A stretch of 9,649 nt of DNA. Origin: Armatimonadota bacterium. Lineage in GTDB: Bacteria > Armatimonadota > SYMT01. Numbering within the stretch: the stretch's first letter is position 1; each line of letters opens with the position of its first letter. The DNA lies in contig JAJFMS010000056.1 of assembly GCA_020696885.1 (NCBI GenBank), forward strand, positions 1 to 9,649. Reading direction: 5' to 3'. The position numbers and the translations under genes were made by a program. Under the pieces are notes generated by a model. The model was not told the DNA's origin, did not search any database, and saw nothing but the letters and a program-made list of their open reading frames with translations. This document shows positions 1-7,134 of the stretch, one piece after another.

Positions 1-2409
1 CGCGTCCGGCGGGATGTCCCGGGTGGTGATCGCCTTGGCTTCCACCCGCTCGCCGCGCAGCGACTGCTGCACGAGGTCAGGGCGGCGGAAGCTCTCCTGG
101 TACCGCTCCGTCGGGTAGAGGGTGCCGTTGACGTTCCACTTGATGAACCGGGAGGCGTTGGTGGAGCAATCGAAATAGCCTTCCGGAGTGATCACGAACC
201 AGCCGGCGCCGGTAGCCACCGTAGCGGGCGTCTCCGACGACGCGAGCTGAACCCCGCCCGCGGCGGGCTTAGACTCGGGGATCGGCACCACCGTTGCCAG
301 TGATCGGCCATCTCGGGGGCTGTGGAGGGAGACGGAGGCGCCGGCGACCGAGATCGGCTGGCGGATCTGAACCGGATACTCCTCCAGCTTAACGAGATCG
401 CTGAACGGGACCTCTTTGCGCTGGGCCACGCTCCAGTAGCGGACCCGCCCGCTGGCGGTACCGGTGGCGAGCAGGCGATCGTTCTCCGAGAACGCCAACG
501 AGGAGACGCGCATCTCGCGGCGGTTGAGCGTGGCAAGCCAGCGTCCGGTCTTCGCATCCCAGAGTCGCGCGGTGCCGTCACCGGCGCCGGTGGCGAGCAG
601 CTTGCCATCGTGCGAGAACGCGATGGCCTGCACGGGAGAAAGGTGCCCCAGGAGCGTCGCCTTCAGGGCGCCGGTAGCCGGGTCCCAGACCTTCGCCGAT
701 CCGTCGTAGCTGCCGGTGACCAGGGTGCGGGCGTCCGGTGAGAACATGAGGGCGTTCACCCAGTTGGTGTGGCCCTGCATGGTCGCCTTCAGCGCGCCGG
801 TGGAGGGGTCCCAGATCCGCGTGGAGCCGTCGCTGTGACCGGTCACCAACGACTTCCCGTCGCGGGAGTAGACCAGGGACTGGATCGGGGTGGGGCTTCC
901 CTTAAGGATCGACTTCAGCCGGCCAGCATGAGCGTCCCAGATCCGCGCCGTGTTGTCCCAGCTCCCCGTAACGATCGTCTCTCCGTCCGGAGAGAACGCC
1001 AGGGCGGACACCCAGTTGCTGTGCCCGCGCAGCGTGAAGCGGAGCTGGCCAGTCTCGGTATCCCAGACCCGGGCGGCGCCATCGGTGCTGCCGGTGACGA
1101 GGACCTTGCCGTCCTGCGAGTAGGTGGCCGTCTGGATCGTGGCTGGGTTGCCCTGGAGATCCTGGCTGAGCTTGCCGGTTTCGGCGTTCCAGATGCGCGC
1201 GGTGCCGTCGTAGCTGCCGGTGGTGAGCGTCTTCCCGTCCGGAGAGAAGGCGATGTCCCAGATCAGCGCCGTGTGGCCTTCCAGTTGGGACTTCGGCGCT
1301 CCGGTGGTCACGTCCCACAGCCGGCCCACGTTGTCCCAGCCGCCGCTCGCCAGCGTCTTGCCGTCCGTCGAGAACGCCAGGGTCGTGACCCGGTTGGTGT
1401 GACCGTCGAGGGTCGACTTCAGCTTGCCCGCGTTGTCCCAGAGCCGGACCTTGTTGTCCCAACCACCGGTAGCTACCACCTTCCCATCCGGGGAGAAGGC
1501 GAGCGCTTGGACCGTGGAGCCATGCCCCCGCATCGTCGCCAGCGACTTGCCCGACGATACCGCCCAGAGCCGGGCGGTGCCGTCAAAGCTGCCCGAGGCC
1601 AGCATCTTGCTGTCCGGCGAGAAAGCCAGCGTCCACACCATTGCAGAGTGGCCCATGCTCGCTGGACGGGGCTTGCCGGTCGCCACGTCCCAGATGCGGA
1701 TGGTGTTGTCCCCACCGCCGGAGGCGATGAACTTTCCGTCCGGCGAGTAAGCGAGCGCAGTGATCTTGTCCGTGTGGCCCTTGAGCACCAACCGGTTTTT
1801 GCCGGTCGACACATCCCAGAGGCGCAGGGTGCGGTCCCAACTGGCGGTCACCAGCGTCTTGCCGTCCGGCGATGCGGCCAGGTCCCAGATGCTGCCGGTG
1901 TGGCCGCTGAGCACGGACTTGAGCTGCCCGGTGCGCGCATCCCAGATACGCGCGGTGTTGTCCTGGCTGCCGGTGGCTACCAGGCTGCTGCCGGCCAGGA
2001 AGGTCACCGCGGCGATCGGCGCCGCGTGCCCCTCGAGGGAGGCGCGCACCTGGCCGGTGGCGACGTCCCAGATCCGCGCCGTGAGGTCATCGCTCCCGGT
2101 AACGAGCAGCCGGCTGTCCGGCGAGTACGCGAGGGAGGTCAACTGTCGGCTGTGCCCCACCTGGAGCGCCAGCAGCGGGCGCTGCGCCGCCTCCCCGGCC
2201 GCGGGAGCCACAGCAGGGGCCGGTGCGAGCTTCGGCGCGGACGGTCTGGCTGCTGCGGGCTTGGGGGCAACCGGCTTCGCAAGCGCCAGGCGCTCCGGCG
2301 AAGGCTTCCGTGGGGCAGCGTTGCCGGAGCTTCCGGCACGGCCCGGGACGGCGCCCGTCACAGCACCAAGAGCCAAAAACGAGAGGGTGACACAAAGGGC
2401 GCGAGACAT
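1..2409 (-). CDS. Putatively exported 14-blade WD40 repeat protein, possible caspase-like fusion (C-terminus off the left edge)
   Basis: The frame is open from an ATG at 2409 to the window edge, giving 803 codons and no stop. GGAGG at 2419-2423 sits 9 bases upstream of the ATG. Residues 1-25 look like a signal peptide (MSRALCVTLSFLALGAV). A Pro/Ala/Lys-rich linker follows to about residue 80. From residue 85 there are 14 WD40 repeats with a 42-residue period (one of 41). The GH positions are at 85, 127, 169, 211, 253, 295, 336, 378, 420, 462, 504, 546, 588 and 630. Most repeats show GH, FSPDGK, TGS-D and ARIWD; repeats 9 and 11 lack the His and repeat 14 is degenerate. Fourteen repeats suggest two seven-bladed propellers, a scaffold for protein contacts. 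Residues 735-780 (WFVITPEGYFDCS, then YPTERYQESFRRPDLV) resemble the segment that precedes a C14 caspase-like domain in many bacterial WD40 proteins. That domain would lie outside the window, so the enzymatic role is inference. The WD40 assignment is secure. Confidence 0.93.
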   Translation of the reverse strand, partial: MSRALCVTLSFLALGAVTGAVPGRAGSSGNAAPRKPSPERLALAKPVAPKPAAARPSAPKLAPAPAVAPAAGEAAQRPLLALQVGHSRQLTSLAYSPDSRLLVTGSDDLTARIWDVATGQVRASLEGHAAPIAAVTFLAGSSLVATGSQDNTARIWDARTGQLKSVLSGHTGSIWDLAASPDGKTLVTASWDRTLRLWDVSTGKNRLVLKGHTDKITALAYSPDGKFIASGGGDNTIRIWDVATGKPRPASMGHSAMVWTLAFSPDSKMLASGSFDGTARLWAVSSGKSLATMRGHGSTVQALAFSPDGKVVATGGWDNKVRLWDNAGKLKSTLDGHTNRVTTLAFSTDGKTLASGGWDNVGRLWDVTTGAPKSQLEGHTALIWDIAFSPDGKTLTTGSYDGTARIWNAETGKLSQDLQGNPATIQTATYSQDGKVLVTGSTDGAARVWDTETGQLRFTLRGHSNWVSALAFSPDGETIVTGSWDNTARIWDAHAGRLKSILKGSPTPIQSLVYSRDGKSLVTGHSDGSTRIWDPSTGALKATMQGHTNWVNALMFSPDARTLVTGSYDGSAKVWDPATGALKATLLGHLSPVQAIAFSHDGKLLATGAGDGTARLWDAKTGRWLATLNRREMRVSSLAFSENDRLLATGTASGRVRYWSVAQRKEVPFSDLVKLEEYPVQIRQPISVAGASVSLHSPRDGRSLATVVPIPESKPAAGGVQLASSETPATVATGAGWFVITPEGYFDCSTNASRFIKWNVNGTLYPTERYQESFRRPDLVQQSLRGERVEAKAITTRDIPPDA
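397..2157 (-). repeat. Fourteen tandem WD40-coding repeats of about 126 bp
   Basis: The coding sequence repeats every 126 bases (42 codons), except for one 41-codon unit (repeat 6). At DNA level the plus strand shows recurring blocks such as TTGCCGTCCGG and TCCCAGATCCGCGCC. This internal repetition also creates long open frames on the opposite strand. Repeats 8, 10 and 12 resemble each other (GSYDG or GSWDN after an FSPD turn). Repeats 9, 11 and 13 resemble each other (PxIQ or PVQ, and S-x-DGK). This suggests growth by duplication of a two-blade unit in the second propeller. Confidence 0.85.
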
Positions 2410-2418
2410 AAGGGGTGA

Positions 2419-2431
2419 CCTCCGAAGGAGG
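2419..2431 (-). promoter_or_regulatory. Small hairpin overlapping the ribosome binding site of the WD40 gene
   Basis: On the minus strand the sequence reads CCTCC-TTC-GGAGG, a perfect 5-bp inverted repeat with a 3-base loop. Its 3' arm is the Shine-Dalgarno motif GGAGG, 9 bases from the ATG at 2409. The hairpin could lower translation by covering the site. It is short, so any regulatory role is inference. Confidence 0.4.
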
Positions 2432-2487
2432 AGGAGTGGGAGCCGGACGTGACAACACGCACCAGGCGTAAGGAACCGCCAGTTAAC

Positions 2488-2516
2488 TATATAGCAACAC
2501 GGCTATCAGTTCGCAA
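2488..2516 (-). promoter_or_regulatory. Candidate sigma-70-type promoter for the WD40 gene
   Basis: Reading the minus strand, TTGCGA (2511-2516) is followed by a 17-base spacer and TATATA (2488-2493). It lies in the most AT-rich patch of this spacer. Transcription would start near 2480, leaving a leader of about 70 bases that includes the hairpin over the ribosome binding site. The placement and spacing are good; the assignment rests on consensus matching alone. Confidence 0.55.
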
Positions 2517-2700
2517 CCCGAGCAGGCTTGTTTCGGAGTGGGGACTCTAAAACGGAGTTGCGGATCGAGAGGAGTTTTCGGGGCTAACGACCGTCTGTTG
2601 CCTGCAAGCCGGTAACCGTAAGGCTGACCCGATTCTCGGGCGCAGCATGGCGTTGCTGAAGGCCAAAAACGCTCGGGCCGAAGTGTGTTACGCCGGGAGC

Positions 2701-3053
2701 AAGCTGGCCGCCTGGTTGCGGAGACCGATATCGCGCGGTTGCCCGGAGTCCCGGAGCATCCGGGCAGCACCTACCGGAGACGGCAATCGCGGGATGACTA
2801 CCACAGTGACCAAGCGAATGCACGGCTGGATCTAAGCTGGAGACGAGACGACCACCTGGTTACGGATACCGGTATCGTGTGGTTGCCCGGAGTCCCGGAG
2901 CATCCGGGCAGCACCTATCGAAGACGGCGGCACTATGCGAGAGGCCGTACCCGGATGGCTCCGGGACTCCGTGGCAACCAGGCGGTGACTGCCGCAGTGG
3001 GCCAAGTGGGAACAAGGCGGCCGTCTGGTTGTCGATGTTGATACCGCGTGGTT
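2701..3053. repeat. Three degenerate tandem copies of an intergenic repeat of about 144 bp
   Basis: Unit 1 (from 2701) and unit 2 (from about 2845) align over 74 bases (2711-2784 against 2855-2928) with 7 mismatches. The last 48 bases of that stretch (2737-2784 and 2881-2928) differ at only 2 positions. Tails also match (GACTACCACAGTG near 2796, GACTGCCGCAGTG near 2986). Unit 3 keeps only the head: 3014-3053 matches 2701-2740 at 29 of 40 positions and runs into the stop codon of the cyclase gene at 3052-3054. The core of units 1 and 2 holds the inverted pair GCCCGGA / TCCGGGC. No convincing gene is seen between 2410 and 3051; the bases between the promoter and 2700 show nothing clear. Confidence 0.75.
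2880..2980. repeat. Long imperfect inverted repeat (potential hairpin)
   Basis: The arm 2880-2908 (TGGTTGCCCGGAGTCCCGGA onward) is the reverse complement of 2950-2980, apart from two single-base bulges in the right arm, with a 41-base loop. The right arm is thus an inverted third copy of the core of the local repeat family. Transcripts leaving the cyclase gene leftward would cross it 72 bases past the stop codon. It could end or stabilise that transcript. No T-tract follows, so it is not a standard intrinsic terminator. Confidence 0.65.
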
Positions 3054-5640
3054 AGACCAGCGCTTCCCAGCCGCTAGCGCGGGCCAGTGTGGTCAGCTCC
3101 CCAAAGCGGGTTGCGCCGAGCTGTTCGGCGAGACGGTCCAGGGAGGCGGCGGGTTCCGCCACCAGCGCGGATTGAAGCTCCCGGAAGAGCCGCTCCGCGT
3201 GGAAGAAGTGATTGACCGCGGTCTCCAGGTTGCCTTCGGTCTCGGCGATCTCCGCCAGGTTGAAGAGCATCACTGCGATCCAATGGCGGTCCCGGAGGCG
3301 GCGGAGGATCTCCAGGCTGTCCAGGTAGAGCCGGCGCGCTTCGCCCAGGTCTTCGCCGTACTGCGCCAGGACCCCCAGGTTGCCCAGCGTCTCGGCCTCC
3401 CCACGGGCGTCACCGGCGGCGCGGCGGTGTTTGAGCGCCTGGTCGTACATCTCGCGGGCCGCTTCCAGCTCGCCGCGGCGGGACGCCAGCCGGGCCAGGT
3501 TGTGGAGCACCCGGCCGCGGCGGCCGTGGTCCCGCTCCGCCAGCATGGCGAGCGCGTCGTTCAGGAAGACGGCGGCTTCTTCCTGCTCCTTCTGGTCCAT
3601 CGCCAGCAGCCCCAGCAGGTTCAGCGCTTCCGCCGTGCCCTTGGTATCCCCGATCTCGCGCCGCAGCTCCAGGCTGCGCTCCGCCAGGCGGCGCGCCTCG
3701 GCGAAGTCGCCGACGTCATGGGCGATACTGGCGATGCGGTGGAGGATGCCGGCCTGGCGGGCCTCGGCGTTGCTGGTGATGGTCTCGGCCGCTTCCAGCC
3801 CGGTTTCGAGGTGGCGCCGGGCGTCGTCCCAGAACCCGCGGCGGTACAGCACCTCGTAGACCACGAGGGCGAGCCGGGCGCAGGCGTCCGGCTCATCGTG
3901 GGTGTGGGTCCAGTGCAGCGCCGCGCGGACGTTGTCGTAGGAGGAGCCCAGCTCGTCCAGCGCCTGCGCTTCGTCGCGGGTCCGCATCCGGGCGGCGCGC
4001 TTCTCCCCGAACCGGAGGAAGTACTCGGCGTGGCGCCGGTGCACCTCCTCGCCGCCGTCCGGCTCGTCGGCCAGTTTCTCGGCGGCGTAGTCGCGGACCG
4101 ATTCCAGCATCAGGTAGCGCGTCTGCTGCGTGGCGGCCTCGGTCTCCGCGCGGATGAGCGAGTGGCGCCGCAGCTCCATCACGCTCTCGAACGGATCGAG
4201 CGCCTCACACACCTCCTCCGCGTCCTCCATGGAGAAGCCGCCGGAGAAGACAGAGAGCTGCGCGAAGATCGCCTTGTCGTCTTCCGTGAGCAGGTCGTAC
4301 GACCAATCGATCGCCCCACGCAAGGCGCGCTGGCGCGGCGGAAGGTCCGGGGAGCGGGTCTGCAGCACCCGGAACCGCTCCGCCAGCCGGCTCAAGATCT
4401 CGCGAGGGGTCATCCCCACGATGCGGGAGGCCGCCAGCTCGATCGCCAGCGGCACGCACTCCAGGCGGCGGCACAGCTCGGAGACGTCCGCCGCGTTCTC
4501 CACGGCGATGGAGAACTCCGGCTTCCGGCTGCGGGCGCGCTGGAGGAAGAGCTCTTCGGCGTCCCGCTGGGGCAGCGGGCGGATCTCATAGAGCCGCTCG
4601 TGGCTGATCTCCAGCGCCCGGCGGGTGGTGACCACGCACTTCACCCGGTTCGCCGCCACCAGGATATCCCGCACCACCATCCCCACGTCCGGAATCTGCT
4701 CGGTGTTGTCCAGGAGCAGCAGGAGGTGCCGGTCTCGCAGGAAGCTGTGCAGCTGCTCCTTCACGGAGGGCTGCGGCTGGAGGTGGACGTGCAATTGGTA
4801 CGCGATCCGCTGGATCAGGGCGGTCCCGGTGGTGGCCTCTTCGGCCTCGATCCAGAACACGCCGTCTTCGTAGTCGAAGAGAGACCGCTCCGCGAGCTGC
4901 AGCGCCGTGCGCGTTTTGCCCATGCCCCCGAAGCCGATCAGGGTCAGCAGGCGGGTCTTGCTGTTCCGGAGCAGGCTCCGCAGCTCCGTGAGCTCCTGGT
5001 TCCGGCCCACGAAGGTGGTGGGCGCGTCCGGGACGTTGGTCTTGGACCGGTCCAGCGTGGTGCTGGTCTTGAGGTTCGGGAAGTTCCGGTGCGGGAGCGT
5101 GGGGTCCCGCAGCTCGAAAAGCTGCTCGTCGTCGTCCAGGCCGCGCAGGCGGTGGTTACCGCGGTTGATCAGCTCCACTTCCTGGGCGAAGACCGGCTCC
5201 ACCAGGTCGTGAGTGGCCGCAGACAGGAGGATCTGCCCGCCGTGGCCCGCGGACGAGATCCGCGCCGAGCGGTTCACCATCGGCCCGAAGTAGTCCGGGC
5301 GGCCTTCGGGGTCCTGTCCCAGCAGCGGCTCTCCGGTGTGCATCCCGATGCGAACGAGGATCTCGTCCACTCCGGCCAGCCACTTCTCGGCGGCCAGGGC
5401 GCGCTGCGCGTCGATGCCGAAGCGCACGGCGTCGCACGGGTCATCGAACGCCACCATGAACGAGTCGCCCTGCGTCTTGACCTCGTAGCCGTTCCACCGG
5501 TTCAGGCAGGCGCGCAGCAGCTCGTTGTGGCGATCGAGCACCGGCCGGAAGCCGTCGCCCAGGGTCTCCCAGTGGTTCGTAGAGCCCTGGATATCGGTGA
5601 ACACCAGCGTGATTGTGCCGGTCGGTGCGGTGACGGCCAT
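3052..5640 (-). CDS. Class III adenylate/guanylate cyclase fused to NB-ARC (STAND) ATPase and TPR repeats
   Basis: This is an 862-residue multidomain signalling protein with no signal peptide. Residues 8-180 form a class III nucleotide cyclase domain. It has FTDIQGST with metal ligand D16, K55 and D59 in EVKTQGDSF, and D116, N123 and R127 in DYFGPMVNRSARI. All usual catalytic positions are present, and the K/D pair favours ATP, giving cAMP. Residues 205-440 are an NB-ARC/AfsR-like ATPase: FVGR at 210-213, Walker A GFGGMGKT at 236-243, Walker B LLLLLDN at 306-312, VVTTRR at 336-341, and CVPLAIELAA in the GLPL position near 395-404. A winged-helix-like part follows, then TPR-like helices from about 600 to 840. 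The ATG at 5640 is chosen because GGAAGG lies 5 bases upstream and the cyclase domain begins at once. A GTG at 5751 would add 37 unconserved residues. The likely model is a STAND switch whose TPRs sense a ligand or partner and control cyclase output. The signal is unknown. Confidence 0.93.
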   Translation of the reverse strand: MAVTAPTGTITLVFTDIQGSTNHWETLGDGFRPVLDRHNELLRACLNRWNGYEVKTQGDSFMVAFDDPCDAVRFGIDAQRALAAEKWLAGVDEILVRIGMHTGEPLLGQDPEGRPDYFGPMVNRSARISSAGHGGQILLSAATHDLVEPVFAQEVELINRGNHRLRGLDDDEQLFELRDPTLPHRNFPNLKTSTTLDRSKTNVPDAPTTFVGRNQELTELRSLLRNSKTRLLTLIGFGGMGKTRTALQLAERSLFDYEDGVFWIEAEEATTGTALIQRIAYQLHVHLQPQPSVKEQLHSFLRDRHLLLLLDNTEQIPDVGMVVRDILVAANRVKCVVTTRRALEISHERLYEIRPLPQRDAEELFLQRARSRKPEFSIAVENAADVSELCRRLECVPLAIELAASRIVGMTPREILSRLAERFRVLQTRSPDLPPRQRALRGAIDWSYDLLTEDDKAIFAQLSVFSGGFSMEDAEEVCEALDPFESVMELRRHSLIRAETEAATQQTRYLMLESVRDYAAEKLADEPDGGEEVHRRHAEYFLRFGEKRAARMRTRDEAQALDELGSSYDNVRAALHWTHTHDEPDACARLALVVYEVLYRRGFWDDARRHLETGLEAAETITSNAEARQAGILHRIASIAHDVGDFAEARRLAERSLELRREIGDTKGTAEALNLLGLLAMDQKEQEEAAVFLNDALAMLAERDHGRRGRVLHNLARLASRRGELEAAREMYDQALKHRRAAGDARGEAETLGNLGVLAQYGEDLGEARRLYLDSLEILRRLRDRHWIAVMLFNLAEIAETEGNLETAVNHFFHAERLFRELQSALVAEPAASLDRLAEQLGATRFGELTTLARASGWEALV

Positions 5641-5988
5641 CGGATCCTTCCAAGCGCGCGAGCAGTCCCCAGGGATGAACACGGGCTGCGACCTGCCGGC
5701 GCCTGTTACTTCGTAACTGCTGCTGCTAAGTCCCACACCGGGTGGCGACACTCCTGCCGCGCATGACGCTGACTTGCCGCTCTTTTAACCGCAATGCTCC
5801 GGGCGCTCGTACTACGTGCTGCGTAATGCGTAATGCCTACCGAGCGAGGGCGGCTTCTTTACGCATTCCACAGCACGCATGGCCAGTCCGGAAGGGTTCC
5901 CGGCGACCGATTACCAACAACCCCTGGAAAGCAGCGGCCGTGACCGGACCCCGGCGGCGCGCGAGCCGGTGGAGAGGGAGCGCACCCC
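5641..5988. other. Divergent intergenic region between the cyclase and oxidoreductase genes
   Basis: This 348-base spacer must hold the start signals for both divergent genes. Visible items are a perfect small hairpin GTTAC-TTC-GTAAC (5705-5717) in the cyclase leader, an AT-rich patch near 5781-5788, and the 19-base inverted repeat at 5815-5877. No promoter with both good boxes could be picked on either strand. No credible gene is seen. Confidence 0.6.
5815..5877. repeat. 19-bp inverted repeat with 25-bp spacer
   Basis: The left arm 5815-5833 (CGTGCTGCGTAATGCGTAA) and right arm 5859-5877 (TTACGCATTCCACAGCACG) are reverse complements at 17 of 19 positions. The left arm also holds a short direct repeat, GCGTAAT-GCGTAAT. 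It lies about 110 bases before the oxidoreductase start. It could be an operator, an RNA hairpin, or a small dispersed repetitive element; the sequence alone does not decide. Confidence 0.65.
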
Positions 5989-7050
5989 GTGATCCAGGAC
6001 CAGTACCGCGTGGCGGTGATCGGCTGCGGCAAGCCGCACCAGGAGGCCGGAGCCACCGGCTTCGGCATGGCGTACTCGCACGTGCGCGGGTACCAGCTCA
6101 CCGGCGCCTGCGAGCTGGTGGCCGTCGCGGACATCCGCCCGGAGAACGCGGAGCAGCTCGTGGCGCACACCGGCGGCTCGGCCCGGGTCTACACCGACTA
6201 TCAGGAGCTGCTGGAAGAGGAGCGCCCGGACGTGGTGAGCATCTGCACCTGGCCGAGGCTGCACGGCTCGATGGTCCTTGCCGCCGCCTCCGCGGACGTG
6301 CGGGCGATCCACTGCGAGAAGCCGATGGCCCCCACCTGGGGCGAGGCGAAGGCGATGCACAAGGCCGCCTCGCAGAAGGGGATCCAGCTCACCTTCAACC
6401 ACCAGCGCCGCTTCCTGGAGCCGTTCCGCCTCGCCCGCCAGCTCGTGCGGGACGGGACCATCGGCACGCTGACGCGGCTGGAGGGCGCCTGCGACAACCT
6501 GATCGATTGGGGCACCCACTGGCTGGACATGTTCTTCTTCTACAACGCGGAAACGCCGGCCGACTGGGTCCTGGGCCAGATCGACGCCCGCACCGGGCGC
6601 ACCGTCTTCGGGCTGCCGTTGGAGGACCAGGGTCTGTGCGAGGTGAAGTTCCGCAACGGTGTCCGGGGCCTGCTGTTCACGGGCCACGACTCCGACATCG
6701 GCTGCCAGAATCGACTCATCGGCACGGAGGGCGTGATCGAGCTGCACCAGGACGCGCCGCACGTCCGGCTGCGCGGCCGGGGCGACGCGGCGTGGCGCTC
6801 CATCGAGACGGCCGAGGCGCTGCACGGCGGCGGGGCGATCGAGCGGGGGATCGTGGACCTGATCTCCTGCCTGGAGACGGGCGAGGAGCCGGAGCTCAGC
6901 AGCTACAAGGCCATGCGCGCTACGGAGCTGATCTTCGCCACCTACGAATCCAGCCGGCGCCGCGGCCGCGTGGACCTTCCGCTCAAGGCCGAGGACTCCG
7001 CGCTGCTCTCGCTGCTGGCGGCAGGAGAGGTAGGTCCGGAGCGAACGTAG
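5989..7050 (+). CDS. Gfo/Idh/MocA family NAD(P)-dependent oxidoreductase
   Basis: This is a 353-residue cytoplasmic dehydrogenase of the glucose-fructose oxidoreductase / inositol dehydrogenase / MocA family. Members oxidise or reduce hydroxyl groups of sugars and polyols with a bound nicotinamide cofactor. The Rossmann part begins YRVAVIGCGKPHQ, with the glycine loop at 12-14 and an extended loop GATGFGMAYSH before the first helix. ELVAVADIRPE ends the second strand with acidic D48, which suggests NAD over NADP. E110-K111-P112 is the family EKP motif. FNHQRRF (136-142) and DWGTHWLDM (173-181) match the usual C-terminal domain positions, with H177 as likely catalytic His. The start is GTG at 5989, 8 bases after GGAGAGGGAG. 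The sugar isomerase gene follows after 84 bases on the same strand, so the two are probably co-transcribed. The substrate is unknown. Confidence 0.93.
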   Translation: MIQDQYRVAVIGCGKPHQEAGATGFGMAYSHVRGYQLTGACELVAVADIRPENAEQLVAHTGGSARVYTDYQELLEEERPDVVSICTWPRLHGSMVLAAASADVRAIHCEKPMAPTWGEAKAMHKAASQKGIQLTFNHQRRFLEPFRLARQLVRDGTIGTLTRLEGACDNLIDWGTHWLDMFFFYNAETPADWVLGQIDARTGRTVFGLPLEDQGLCEVKFRNGVRGLLFTGHDSDIGCQNRLIGTEGVIELHQDAPHVRLRGRGDAAWRSIETAEALHGGGAIERGIVDLISCLETGEEPELSSYKAMRATELIFATYESSRRRGRVDLPLKAEDSALLSLLAAGEVGPERT

Positions 7051-7097
7051 GGACTGCAGCGACAATCCGCGCGACGCCATCCAATGACGGGTGCCCA

Positions 7098-7110
7098 GGG
7101 ATGAGATCCC
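7098..7110 (+). promoter_or_regulatory. Short hairpin upstream of the isomerase start
   Basis: GGGAT-GAG-ATCCC is a perfect 5-bp inverted repeat with a 3-base loop in the 84-base gap between the two sugar-metabolism genes. It lies about 10 bases before the GGGGAG ribosome binding site of the second gene. It may affect message processing or translation, or be chance. Confidence 0.25.
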
Positions 7111-7134
7111 GGCCAAGACGGGGGAGATAAGCAA

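Noticed and set aside
769..2418. 549-codon open frame on the plus strand opposite the WD40 gene
   Set aside because: It mirrors the repeated GC-rich WD40 codons in antisense; its product is Arg/Gly/Ala-rich with no domain, while the minus strand shows clear WD40 repeats, a signal peptide and a ribosome binding site.
2483..2835. Several short open frames on both strands in the repeat-rich spacer
   Set aside because: They have no ribosome binding sites or recognisable domains, and run across the promoter and repeat units.
2701..3053. Possible CRISPR array
   Set aside because: The repeats are long, degenerate, only two to three in number, about 144 bases apart and include an inverted copy; there are no uniform spacers and no cas genes.
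5641..5751. Upstream GTG start adding 37 residues to the cyclase protein
   Set aside because: The AGGA motif directly abuts that GTG with no spacing and the extra residues look non-conserved. The ATG at 5640 has a well-spaced GGAAGG and abuts the cyclase domain.
3172..5766. 864-codon open frame on the plus strand opposite the cyclase gene
   Set aside because: It is long only because GC-rich codons rarely give stops in antisense. The minus frame contains complete cyclase and NB-ARC motifs.
5742..7130. 462-codon plus-strand frame overlapping the oxidoreductase
   Set aside because: It is a shifted frame over the Gfo/Idh/MocA gene, with low-complexity Arg/Ala/Gly composition.
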